Shown here: positions 1 to 7,805 of the stretch, in pieces
Numbering within the stretch: the first letter of the stretch is position 1
Layout: the number at the start of each line of letters is the position of its first letter
Source of the DNA: Fusobacteriota bacterium
GTDB lineage: Bacteria > Fusobacteriota > Fusobacteriia > JAPLKR01
NCBI GenBank assembly: GCA_026387965.1
Contig: JAPLKR010000103.1
Span: 1-64,000 of the forward strand
DNA: 64,000 bases
Reading direction: 5' to 3'
Program-made: the position numbers and the translations under genes
The notes under the pieces: model-generated
Databases searched by the model: none
What the model was told of the DNA's origin: nothing
Seen by the model: the letters and a program-made list of their open reading frames with translations, nothing else

Positions 1-812
1 GTTAGAGAAAAAGTTGGAATCATTAATAGAAACATCACTATGCCATAAATCCCCATTTTAATCATAATCCCAGACATAATAGGCGAAGCATTCCCCGGTG
101 CAACAACATGAGCTTTGGGAAGCCAGACATAAAGTGGAAAAATTCCAGCTTTAGTACCAAAGCCCAAAAGAAAGAGCAGAAAAAGAAGTGACGATTGAAA
201 CAGTGTTGCATGTAAAAAAAAGCCCAAGTAACTTGAAAAGTCGCTGCTTCCACACCAAAAGGTAAGAAGAGAAAATGCAACCACAAGAATAAAAAAACCA
301 ATATGCATAAATATAAAATAAATTTTCCCTCCAACTTGTACTGTGACACTTTCAAAATTAAAATAAAGTAGAAAAAATGCGGTCATACTCATGCCCTCCC
401 ACACCATTAGAAAAAGTAAAACACTCCCCGTTAATGGGAGTAGAAGCATACAGACAGTAAGCCCTTGAAGTACAAAAAGATGGTATTTCACTCTCTTTAA
501 ATTAGCGTATGGTTTGAGATAGAGAGATGAAAAAAGTAGCGAAATCAGTGAGAGTGTCGCTACAAAAAGAATAAAGAAATAGCTAAGAGGCGTTTGTACA
601 AAAACAATTTTGCCTAAAAAGCCACTCAGAGTAATAATGAGGGTTGAGCTACCCCCCCTTAGATATATCAAGGTAGATGAAATGAGGGTTAAAATCAACC
701 CTATCCCGGTAGTGTAGCTTGAAAATTGTATGACAGTTCGACTTTTTGGGATAAAAAGTTGTAGACAAGAGGCACCCGTTATGAATGCTATGGAGAGAAT
801 TAGCCAAATCAT
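1..812 (-). CDS. HyfB/HycC-like proton-conducting membrane subunit (3' end outside window)
   Basis: About 270 N-terminal residues are present and the frame stays open to the window edge. The protein is almost entirely hydrophobic, with many membrane helices. It contains the antiporter-type segment FPLYVWLPKAH followed by SPIMSGIMIKMGIYG, close to the pattern of HyfB/HycC of hydrogenase-4/formate hydrogenlyase and related NuoL/M/N proteins. Such subunits couple redox chemistry to H+ or Na+ movement in the inner membrane. The start is the ATG at 812, preceded by GGAGG. It overlaps the stop of the upstream regulator in an ATGA arrangement, so the two are translationally coupled. Which complex it belongs to (hydrogenase, Mrp-type antiporter, bicarbonate uptake) cannot be decided without the downstream genes. 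Confidence 0.8.
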   Translation of the reverse strand, partial: MIWLILSIAFITGASCLQLFIPKSRTVIQFSSYTTGIGLILTLISSTLIYLRGGSSTLIITLSGFLGKIVFVQTPLSYFFILFVATLSLISLLFSSLYLKPYANLKRVKYHLFVLQGLTVCMLLLPLTGSVLLFLMVWEGMSMTAFFLLYFNFESVTVQVGGKIYFIFMHIGFFILVVAFSLLTFWCGSSDFSSYLGFFLHATLFQSSLLFLLFLLGFGTKAGIFPLYVWLPKAHVVAPGNASPIMSGIMIKMGIYGIVMFLLMIPTFSL

Positions 813-1498
813 TTCTCGCCTCCGCTTGCCCAACTCTGTTCAGTTTGCAGTATCTCTTCTTTAATTTTCACACTGTCTTTCACCTTTAAGCATTCTACAA
901 TTTTAGGATTTTGTAAAATAAGCGTGAGTTTATTAAGCGTCTCTAAATGGCGTTCATAGTTTGCGCTAAAAATAAAGAATATCGTATGAAGTGGCGTCGT
1001 ATCAAGTACATCAAATTCAAAGCTTTTCTCTAAAAGAAGAGTGATAATCTCTTCATTTTCACAATCAACAATAACAGGATATTTAGGGTTAGAAATAGCA
1101 ATTCCCTCTCCGATATCGATTAGAATAGAGTCTACACGCTCAAGTATTTCTTCAAGAAGAATCTCCTTTTGAATATATTTTGGAAATTTTACACTTTCAA
1201 CAAGATGTTTCACTATTTCAGAGATTGAATTCTTTTCAGTTCTAATGAATTTGCCCTTTTCCATCATCTCAGAAATAGAACGATTGGTATGAATACGCCC
1301 AAAATTAAGAACGGATTGGGAGATCTCCAAATGCTTTTTAAGCTTATTTTTCAGCATCCATTCATTGATTTCTAATTCGTTAAATCGGTATTGTCCGTTG
1401 ATTTTATAAGCAGGTATCTTACTATCTTTAATCCAACGGTATACAGTTTTTTCTGAAACATTAAGTAGCTCCATAATATCTTTAATTTTTAGTTTCAT
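809..1498 (-). CDS. Excisionase-type HTH fused to PtsN/EIIA-like domain, His replaced
   Basis: The 229-residue protein has two parts. Residues 1-50 form a MerR/excisionase-type helix-turn-helix (DIMELLNVSEKTVYRWI, then IPAYKINGQYRF). Residues about 75-225 resemble the nitrogen-type PTS EIIA domain (PtsN). In PtsN the phosphorylated His sits in a GxGIAIPHGK motif; here the same place reads GEGIAISNPK (around residue 137), so the His is missing. The second conserved His, in the YERHLETLNKL segment, is kept. The ATG at 1498 is chosen over the longer frame because it has an AGAGGTG ribosome site, and a consensus promoter lies inside the longer reading. The ATGA overlap with the HyfB-like gene suggests that it regulates that membrane complex. 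The function is inferred. Confidence 0.8.
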   Translation of the reverse strand: MKLKIKDIMELLNVSEKTVYRWIKDSKIPAYKINGQYRFNELEINEWMLKNKLKKHLEISQSVLNFGRIHTNRSISEMMEKGKFIRTEKNSISEIVKHLVESVKFPKYIQKEILLEEILERVDSILIDIGEGIAISNPKYPVIVDCENEEIITLLLEKSFEFDVLDTTPLHTIFFIFSANYERHLETLNKLTLILQNPKIVECLKVKDSVKIKEEILQTEQSWASGGEK

Positions 1499-1526
1499 AA
1501 AACACCTCTTATCATAATATATCTTA

Positions 1527-1555
1527 ATTTTACCCATTTTACCCACAAATGTCAA
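1527..1555 (-). promoter_or_regulatory. Sigma70-type promoter of the HTH-EIIA/hyfB-like operon
   Basis: On the minus strand, TTGACA (1555-1550) and TAAAAT (1532-1527) are separated by 17 bases, about 30 bases upstream of the ribosome site. The spacer and -10 contain a direct repeat, GGGTAAAAT twice, which could be an operator. Confidence 0.75.
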
Positions 1556-1587
1556 CAAATGTGCTTTTTTGTCCTATTATAGCTTCA

Positions 1588-1615
1588 AAAAAAAACGCCT
1601 AAGCGTTATTTTTTT
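1588..1615. terminator. Short bidirectional Rho-independent terminator
   Basis: AACGC-CTAA-GCGTT hairpin flanked by runs of A and T on both sides. It lies downstream of fhs and upstream of the HTH-EIIA promoter, so it most likely ends the fhs transcript. Confidence 0.65.
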
Positions 1616-1689
1616 GTACTTTAGTTATGTATAGAGTCGCATGCATATTCGAAGTAACTGTGCGATACTACTTGATATAAACAAAAAGT

Positions 1690-3342
1690 CTACGACAATC
1701 CACTGATGACACCGCCGTTATTTACATCCATTCCACACGCAGCGGGTGTTTTTGGTAGTCCAGGCATATCTATGATTTTTCCCATAAACACAACCACAAA
1801 GCCTGCGCCTGCTGAAAGCGAAACATCTCGAGCAGTCATCGTAAAATCTTTTGCACAGCAGTGTTCTGAGTCTACTCCCGAAAAGCTCTTTTGGCTTTTT
1901 GCAATACATATAGGAAGTTCTAAGTACCCCCACTTTTGAAAAATTTCAAGTTTTTTCAAAGCAAGTTCTGAGTACTCTACTTTTGCCGCTTTATATACAT
2001 TATGCGCTATAATTTCAATTTTTGCCTTTAAATCTGAAGATTTTGCACTGTATAGAAAACTACATCGCTTCTTCATATCAGCAAGCTTAACTACTTTTTT
2101 AGCAAGATCGATACATCCGTCCCCTCCATCCTTATATCCTGTAGAGAGTGAAAATTCTACCGAGCACTCACGTATTAATTTTTCAATAAGCATTAAATGC
2201 TCTTCAGTATCAGTCTCAAATTTGTTTAATGCAACAACAATTGGGATGTCGAACTGCTTTAAATTCTCAATGTGCCGACGTACATTTTCAAACCCTTTTA
2301 TCAAACTCTCGTGACTCATTTCACCTAAATTATCGCTTCCATGGAAATGAATGGCCCTAAGAGTGGCTACGAGTACGACAACAGAGGGAGATATGCCCAT
2401 CTGTTGACACTTAATATCAAAGAATTTCTCAGCGCCAAGATCTGAACCAAACCCAGCCTCCGTAACAGCGTAGTCACTATAAGCCATAGCCATTTTAGTG
2501 GCTAGAATAGAGTTACACCCATGGGCAATATTGGCAAATGGTCCCCCATGAATGATGGCAGGCGTATTCTCCGTAGTCTGTACAAGATTAGGTTTTATCG
2601 CCTCTTTTAGAAGCAAAGCTACCGCTCCCGAAGCATTCAAATCATCTACATAGAGTGGTTCGCCTGACAAATTAGTTGCAAAAATGATTCTCCCTACTCG
2701 AGATTTTAGTTCAAAAAGAGATTGACTTAAACAGAGAATAGCCATAATTTCTGTAGCGACGCTGATTTGAAATTTTTCCTCTCGCTCTGGCCCGTTAAGC
2801 TTCCCGCCTTTGCCAACGCTAACATCTCTTAAGGCTCTATCATTCATATCCATACATCGTTTAAAAAATATTTGCGTTGTATCAATATTTAAGGCATTTC
2901 CTTGATGAAGGTGATTGTCAATCATCGCTGCAATAAGATTGTTTGCGCTTGAAATGGCGTGGATATCCCCAGTAAAATGTAAATTAATATCTTCCATGGG
3001 AAGTACTTGAGAGTGTCCACCCCCTGTTGCTCCCCCTTTAAGACCAAATACTGGACCAAGTGAAGGTTCCCGAAGTGCCACAATGGATTTTTTCCCTAAT
3101 CTGTTAAGTCCCAAAGAGAGACCAATCGAGACTGTGGTTTTTCCCTCTCCAGTAGGGGTTGGAGTGATTGCTGTAACTAATATCAACTCCCCTATATGCG
3201 TACTCTGTTCAAGTGCAGTCAGCTCAATTTTTGCCTTATATTTACCATAGTGTTCAAGAAACTCTTTAGAAATACCTGCTTTTCTAGCAATATCCTTTAT
3301 AGTATGCATCTCGCACGCACTTGCAATTTCAATATCTGTCAT
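1690..3342 (-). CDS. fhs: Formate-tetrahydrofolate ligase
   Basis: ATP-dependent ligation of formate to tetrahydrofolate, giving 10-formyl-THF for purine synthesis and one-carbon metabolism in the cytoplasm. The 550 residues match the family's usual 555 or so. The nucleotide-binding motif TPTGEGKTT is near residue 60, followed by LREPSLGPVFGLKGGATGGG. The C-terminus ends in the family's glycine-rich GMDVNNGGVISGLS. The ATG at 3342 has a GGGGGT ribosome site and avoids an 18-residue unrelated extension. folC, another folate gene, lies 6 kb away. Identification is firm. Confidence 0.95.
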   Translation of the reverse strand: MTDIEIASACEMHTIKDIARKAGISKEFLEHYGKYKAKIELTALEQSTHIGELILVTAITPTPTGEGKTTVSIGLSLGLNRLGKKSIVALREPSLGPVFGLKGGATGGGHSQVLPMEDINLHFTGDIHAISSANNLIAAMIDNHLHQGNALNIDTTQIFFKRCMDMNDRALRDVSVGKGGKLNGPEREEKFQISVATEIMAILCLSQSLFELKSRVGRIIFATNLSGEPLYVDDLNASGAVALLLKEAIKPNLVQTTENTPAIIHGGPFANIAHGCNSILATKMAMAYSDYAVTEAGFGSDLGAEKFFDIKCQQMGISPSVVVLVATLRAIHFHGSDNLGEMSHESLIKGFENVRRHIENLKQFDIPIVVALNKFETDTEEHLMLIEKLIRECSVEFSLSTGYKDGGDGCIDLAKKVVKLADMKKRCSFLYSAKSSDLKAKIEIIAHNVYKAAKVEYSELALKKLEIFQKWGYLELPICIAKSQKSFSGVDSEHCCAKDFTMTARDVSLSAGAGFVVVFMGKIIDMPGLPKTPAACGMDVNNGGVISGLS

Positions 3343-3401
3343 GTTACCCCCAATATAATTTGAATTTATTTGAGCATATCGGCAAACACCGTGCACATCA
3401 A

Positions 3402-4661
3402 TTATTTTACTTTTATAATATCTTCTAATCGCGTCGTATAATGTGGTGACACGCTATCGCGTGTTAAATGCTCGGATAACTCACTAACTGAACTAGCAAG
3501 TTCAATAGAGTTAGCAAATTTTTGATTAACCTTATCGAGTGTTTTCATTAATTCCTGTTTTTTATGTTCAAGCACTTCATCTATAGGATCAAATAGAGAG
3601 TTTTGTATCACATATTTTTCTCGAATACCTGAAAGAATAATCCCAGCTCTTTTGTACGTTAGATCTACTCTAAAAAGTTTTCTAAGAGAGTCTAATACAG
3701 AGTGCGTTATAAACAATGTATTGTTGGTAGCGTTAAATGTGATTTCTTCAGTACCAGCAAAATACATCTCTTCAAATCTATTCGTTGAAATAAAAAGTGT
3801 CGCTGTAGTAGCAAAAGAGTTTTGATTTCTAAGCTTTTCACAGACTCTTTCACAAAACTTTGACACTGCTATCTCAAGCTTTTCAATAGTTGTAATTGGT
3901 TTAGAAAAGCTTCTTGAGACCATAATTTGTTTTTTACATCCTATATCTTCGAACTTAATCACTGGCACCCCATTAAGTTCTAAAATAATTTTTTCTAAAT
4001 TAACAGAAAATAAACTTTTTAAGTTTTTATAATCAGTATTCTTAAGCTCTTTTACTGTTAAAATATGATATTTCACTAACTTTTCAAAAGTTTTCTTTCC
4101 AACCCCCCATACATCTACCGCTGAAATTTTTTCATATATTTTATCTCGGGTTGCACTGTCAAAATCATAAATATTACATAGTCCATTAAATCTTTTCGGA
4201 AACTTCTTAGCTAGATTTGCAGCCAACTTAGCTTCCGTTTTTGTCTGTGCTATCCCAATAGAAATAGGAAGTCCTATCCACATCTGAACTCTTTTAATCG
4301 CATCTTGGCACCGTATTTCGATCTCCTCAACAGAAATACCACTAAAGTTTAAGAAACACTCATCAATAGAGTATATTTCCTGTATAGGAGCAAATTCTTT
4401 TAATATCGTCATAACTCTTTTAGACATGTCTGCGTAAAGCGCATAATTGCTCGATATCGCAATAATTTTATCGTTAAATTCAGCTTTAACTTGAAAATAT
4501 GGGGCGGCCATCTTTACCCCAAGTAGTTTAGCTTCGTTTGAACGAGAAACTACACACCCATCATTATTTGAGAGCACAACCACAGCTTTGAAATTAAGAT
4601 GTGGACTAAAAACACGTTCACAACTTACATAAAAATTATTACAATCAACCAAAGCAATCAT
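3402..4661 (-). CDS. umuC: Y-family error-prone DNA polymerase, UmuC type
   Basis: Catalytic subunit of DNA polymerase V, which copies past lesions. The 419-residue length is standard for UmuC. The first metal-binding motif DCNNFYVSCER is at the N-terminus, and SIDECFLNF (near residue 97) supplies the second acidic pair. The C-terminal little-finger/DUF4113-type region is present (RAGIILSGI). Its ATG overlaps the umuD stop (ATGA at 4658-4661), so the two subunits are made together. Confidence 0.94.
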   Translation of the reverse strand: MIALVDCNNFYVSCERVFSPHLNFKAVVVLSNNDGCVVSRSNEAKLLGVKMAAPYFQVKAEFNDKIIAISSNYALYADMSKRVMTILKEFAPIQEIYSIDECFLNFSGISVEEIEIRCQDAIKRVQMWIGLPISIGIAQTKTEAKLAANLAKKFPKRFNGLCNIYDFDSATRDKIYEKISAVDVWGVGKKTFEKLVKYHILTVKELKNTDYKNLKSLFSVNLEKIILELNGVPVIKFEDIGCKKQIMVSRSFSKPITTIEKLEIAVSKFCERVCEKLRNQNSFATTATLFISTNRFEEMYFAGTEEITFNATNNTLFITHSVLDSLRKLFRVDLTYKRAGIILSGIREKYVIQNSLFDPIDEVLEHKKQELMKTLDKVNQKFANSIELASSVSELSEHLTRDSVSPHYTTRLEDIIKVK

Positions 4662-5092
4662 AATTTATGTACCACAAAACTAACACACCCCCAGATATAA
4701 AGTTCGTTTTCTTCTTTAATAATAATCTCGCGAAACTCATTGTTTTGAGGAATAAGTTTTAGAATCCCATTTTTTTTATAAAGTGTTTTTACTGTAAACT
4801 CTCCGTCAATTACTGCAATAACAATTTTTCCATGTATCGGTTCAATGGAACGATCAACCACAATTAAATCTCCATCGTGAATATTGGCATCTTTCATTGA
4901 ATCCCCTTGAACTCTCATATAAAAAGTCGCCGTTGGATTTTTTATAACAATATTATTTAGATCTAACTTTCCTTCAATAAAATCATCAGCAGGACTTGGA
5001 AATCCAGCTGGTATTTTAACCTCTAAGATAGGGATTAATACGGATTTTTTAATACTAGCTATAAATAGTTCTTTCTCAATTTTTTCATTCAT
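4658..5092 (-). CDS. umuD: UmuD-like S24 self-cleaving subunit
   Basis: Regulatory partner of UmuC, activated by RecA-stimulated self-cleavage. In 144 residues the cleavage site Ala29-Gly30 (IPAGFPSPADD) and the catalytic Ser65 (GDSMKDANI) and Lys102 (GEFTVKTL) are all visible. The N-terminal arm before the cleavage site is of the usual UmuD length, with no LexA-type DNA-binding domain. The start has a GAGGTTAAA ribosome site. The upstream region is very AT-rich with two TATAAT-like boxes. I found no LexA operator I could defend. Confidence 0.92.
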   Translation of the reverse strand: MNEKIEKELFIASIKKSVLIPILEVKIPAGFPSPADDFIEGKLDLNNIVIKNPTATFYMRVQGDSMKDANIHDGDLIVVDRSIEPIHGKIVIAVIDGEFTVKTLYKKNGILKLIPQNNEFREIIIKEENELYIWGCVSFVVHKL

Positions 5093-5207
5093 TTTAACCT
5101 CAATCGTAAATATTATATCTATATTATATCATAATTGAATTGTTCTTGAGAAATTTTCATTGCCTTTTATGTTAGAATCCTCATATGAATTATTAGAAGA
5201 AAACATT

Positions 5208-5324
5208 ATGAAATGCGCAACAATCGTATTTGTATGTATTTTGATTACAACCTTAGTACTTGTAGCTATACATGCAGTTAATTCCTTTTCAACCCCTATT
5301 TCAATATTTAGTGAGGCAAATTAA
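5208..5324 (+). CDS. 38-residue predicted single-pass membrane peptide
   Basis: Small open frame with a basic/polar start (MKC), one hydrophobic segment (residues about 5-25) and a Ser/Thr/Asn-rich tail. An AGAAGAAAAC stretch upstream is only a moderate ribosome site. It sits alone between the divergent umuD promoter region and the nuclease promoter. It resembles in layout, but not in sequence, the 57-residue peptide at 22699. No known family recognised; it could be non-coding. Confidence 0.4.
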   Translation: MKCATIVFVCILITTLVLVAIHAVNSFSTPISIFSEAN

Positions 5325-5327
5325 TCC

Positions 5328-5356
5328 TTTACATAATTTCACAACTTGCGTATAAT
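5328..5356 (+). promoter_or_regulatory. Sigma70-type promoter of the PD-(D/E)XK nuclease gene
   Basis: TTTACA and TATAAT are separated by exactly 17 bases, 27 bases before the start codon, whose ribosome site is AAGGAG. Confidence 0.75.
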
Positions 5357-5382
5357 AGTGATATCTTACTCAAGGAGTTTAT

Positions 5383-6099
5383 ATGTTTGAAAAATTTTCA
5401 GGAATCTCTCTTAATGAGAGTGACCATAGCTACTACTACAAAGGGCATAAATTTAGAAGATCCGTTACGGAACTTATTTCTATTTATACACAAAAATTTG
5501 ACAAAGAACACTGGAGTCAATTCGTATCAAAAAGAGATAAAATTTCTCAAGAAGAGGTCCTGAAAAATTGGGAAGCCCGCGCAGCTTCTTCAAGTGAAAA
5601 AGGTAGAGAGTTTCATCTATTTATGGAGGAATTATTAAATAACTTCATTAAAAATTCTGACTTTGAATCAAAGTATTCTAATAGAGAACTCAAACAAAAA
5701 GGTGAGTTCTTTTTTCAAAAAAATATTGAAAATAAAAAAATAACCCCAATATCTCTTGAACAACCCATATTTGATTTAGAACTTGATCTTGCAGGTACGG
5801 TTGATTTTTTTGGTATCAATCATAAAAGTGAGTATATTATTTTAGATTGGAAAACCAATAGAGAGATTAAACTTAAAAATACTTATGCTAAAATGCTTGC
5901 TCCTTTTGATAGTTTTGATGATTGTAGTTTTTATCACTACTCACTACAACTAAATATTTATCGATATATTATAGAAAAACATTGCAACATCACTATTCCC
6001 TACCTTTATTTTGTATGGTTTCATGAGGATAATGAAACTTATAAAATTTTCAACTGTATTGACATGAAAACTGAACTCGATATAATTTTTAAAATTTAA
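5383..6099 (+). CDS. PD-(D/E)XK nuclease superfamily protein (RecB/Cas4-like)
   Basis: Predicted metal-dependent DNA exonuclease of 238 residues. Visible active-site pieces, in order: GREFHLFMEE (motif I His/Glu helix); LAGTVDFFG (catalytic Asp of motif II); IILDWKTN (the D-x-K motif III); and YSLQLNIYRYII (the QxxxY motif of the RecB/AddB/Cas4 branch). There is no iron-sulfur Cys cluster, so it is not a standard Cas4, and no cas genes are nearby. Stand-alone relatives are common in phages and repair loci. It has its own promoter and terminator, so it is monocistronic. The umuDC pair lies divergently upstream. Confidence 0.8.
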   Translation: MFEKFSGISLNESDHSYYYKGHKFRRSVTELISIYTQKFDKEHWSQFVSKRDKISQEEVLKNWEARAASSSEKGREFHLFMEELLNNFIKNSDFESKYSNRELKQKGEFFFQKNIENKKITPISLEQPIFDLELDLAGTVDFFGINHKSEYIILDWKTNREIKLKNTYAKMLAPFDSFDDCSFYHYSLQLNIYRYIIEKHCNITIPYLYFVWFHEDNETYKIFNCIDMKTELDIIFKI

Positions 6100-6127
6100 A
6101 AACCGTGCAACATGCACGGTTTTTTTT
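6099..6127. terminator. Rho-independent terminator after the nuclease gene
   Basis: AACCGTGCA-ACA-TGCACGGTT stem directly after the stop codon, followed by eight T. A short A run on the other side could let it work on the minus strand too. Confidence 0.85.
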
Positions 6128-6307
6128 ATAACTATGGATTTAATTCAAATATTTTAACATGCCTTCATATATATTAATTCAATTGGCGCATTAAGTTGAA
6201 CCTGTTGCGTATAAATAATAAGGCAAAATACCAATCGAATCCTCATACGCTGCATGAACTATCAATCATGTTCCAGTCAGAACAACCATATGAACAAAGT
6301 TGTCACT

Positions 6308-6532
6308 TCATGAGCCACTCATCCAAGCGCAGCTAGATGAATCTGGCGATACTAAAGTACTCCTCGCAGTATTTTCAATTGTTACTGGGGTAGCGGCAAA
6401 TTGTACAGATGACACAACAACAATCGTTACAAACTCGTTCGTATCATTAAAAATAGAGCTTATATTGTCTGAAAATACACTAGAAGTAATGAATAATAGG
6501 GTCACCCCTATTAAAGATTTTCTATTCATCAT
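6308..6532 (-). pseudogene. Possible remnant of a secreted protein (signal-peptide ORF)
   Basis: A 74-residue frame starts like a secretory signal (MMNRKSLIGVTLLFITSSVFS) and then has strand-like, Ser/Thr/Val-rich sequence before stopping. There is no convincing ribosome site. Past the stop, the same frame continues as protein-like stretches broken by further stops until about 6180 (for example DSIGILPYYLYATGS). This suggests a decayed exported or outer-membrane protein. The rest of the gap 6128-6661 shows nothing else I can name. It could also be a chance frame. Confidence 0.3.
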
Positions 6533-6661
6533 GCAATTTTAAAAATTATATTTATCAATTAAAATTATTGCATTTTGTTTAGAAATTTTCAACCATTAAA
6601 TGACCATTCTATTGACAGAAAAATATGAACGCAACGCATATAACTTTTCCTTTGAATTTAT

Positions 6662-7354
6662 TTAATAGACATCTGCAGTCAAATCATAAACAGTGACTTT
6701 AGCCCAGCCTTCATGGGCTTGAGGATATGCCCCCACCTTAAAATAATTCAAATATCCCCAGTAAGATATTTTTTTTTGAACACATAATTCACCATTAACC
6801 CAAATAGAAATTATATCCTTAAAAATGTTAATTTTACATGTAAATTGATTGTTATTTACATCATTTTCAAGTAATATCTTTTCACTATTTGAATTAGAAG
6901 TGGAAGATTTAATAAAAGCGTATAAACTTCCATTATTTACCGCGATTCTAAGTAAGGGCGGAGCATTCGCTAGCGTTTTTGTTTCCCCATGTATTTGCAT
7001 AACGGTAATTTTTGAAGGGGTCAATTTCGAATCAACTCGAAGTGTGGCTTGAATTTCTGCACTTTCTGAAACATACCAATTACTGAGATGTCGAAGCTCA
7101 CTTCTAACATAATCAGAATTGACTGTATGTCCTGTTGAACTAGCATTAATAAAAAATGTCATCGTTTTAGGTTTTAAAGAGTAGAAATACTGTGAAGTGA
7201 AGTTTGATAAATCGGTTTGCTCTGATGGCCCTGGGTATTGTAATTTATAATTTGACAAATCAAAATACTCTGATGGATAAAGTGTACTCGCAGAGCTGAA
7301 AATAACAGCTCCCCACAGTATGAAAAATATAAAAAATTTTTTCTTGCTTAACAC
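6662..7354 (-). CDS. Secreted alginate lyase, polysaccharide lyase family 7
   Basis: Cleaves alginate by beta-elimination outside the cytoplasm. Residues 1-23 are a signal peptide (KKKFFIFFILWGAVIFSSAS). The three PL7 signatures are present in order: RSELR (84-88), QIHG (120-123, catalytic His) and YFKVGAYPQ (204-212, catalytic Tyr). QIH rather than QVH is usually linked to guluronate-containing substrates, which is an inference only. At 230 residues it is a bare catalytic domain. Its start overlaps the end of the VOC gene by 7 bases, so the two are co-translated. No alginate transporter or oligoalginate lyase is in the window. Confidence 0.88.
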   Translation of the reverse strand: MLSKKKFFIFFILWGAVIFSSASTLYPSEYFDLSNYKLQYPGPSEQTDLSNFTSQYFYSLKPKTMTFFINASSTGHTVNSDYVRSELRHLSNWYVSESAEIQATLRVDSKLTPSKITVMQIHGETKTLANAPPLLRIAVNNGSLYAFIKSSTSNSNSEKILLENDVNNNQFTCKINIFKDIISIWVNGELCVQKKISYWGYLNYFKVGAYPQAHEGWAKVTVYDLTADVY

Positions 7355-7788
7355 TCATTTTCAGCTAACATTTGAAAGGTTCTAAATGAATCACCAGCAT
7401 AATTATCCCCTTCATAAATCTCAAGTGGCATATCATCGGGGTCTTTAAAAAAAGTGAACTGTTTACCAGTATAAGGGTCTAATCTAAGGGGTTCGACAAT
7501 AACGCCCTTTGCCTTAAGTGAAAAGACAGTATTATCAATGTTATCAACTTCAAAAGCAAGATGTCTAAGTCCTGTCGATTCTGGAAAGCTTGGTCTTTTT
7601 GGAGGAACGGGAAATGAAAAAAGCTCTATTATGTAGCCTTCCCCGAGCGCAAGATCAAGCTTATATGAATCTCTCTCTTTTCTGTAAATCTCACGAACAA
7701 TTCTAAAGCCCAAAATATTTACATAAAAATCTTTTGACCTTTTATAATTTGAACAAATAATTGCAATGTGATGCACTTTTTTAAACAT
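7348..7788 (-). CDS. gloA2: VOC family protein, GloA2/YaeR type
   Basis: A 146-residue glyoxalase-fold protein. It matches the E. coli YaeR pattern very closely: HHIAIICSNY at the start, IELFSFPVPPKRPSFPE, LRHLAFEVDNID, and FTFFKDPDDMPLEIYE at the end. The metal-binding His and Glu residues at the N-terminal HH, IEL, LRH and PLE positions are all kept. The physiological substrate of this subgroup is not established. GGGAGGT precedes the chosen ATG. It is followed by the alginate lyase with overlapping frames. Confidence 0.85.
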   Translation of the reverse strand: MFKKVHHIAIICSNYKRSKDFYVNILGFRIVREIYRKERDSYKLDLALGEGYIIELFSFPVPPKRPSFPESTGLRHLAFEVDNIDNTVFSLKAKGVIVEPLRLDPYTGKQFTFFKDPDDMPLEIYEGDNYAGDSFRTFQMLAENEC

Positions 7789-7805
7789 AACATGCGACCT
7801 CCCTC

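Noticed and set aside
62-355. 97-residue minus-strand ORF
   Set aside because: It lies in another frame over the HyfB-like gene, which has the recognisable antiporter motifs.
1718-1939. Short ORFs on both strands over the fhs end
   Set aside because: They are shadows; fhs motifs occupy the main frame.
5093-5170. LexA operator upstream of umuD
   Set aside because: Only short AT-rich symmetry and TTCTTGAGAA were seen; no defendable match to a known LexA box.
5383-6099. Cas4 of a CRISPR system
   Set aside because: No Cys cluster, no other cas genes and no direct-repeat array anywhere in the window.
6300-6542. 80-residue plus-strand ORF
   Set aside because: No ribosome site and opposite to the signal-peptide-like minus frame; no protein-like features.
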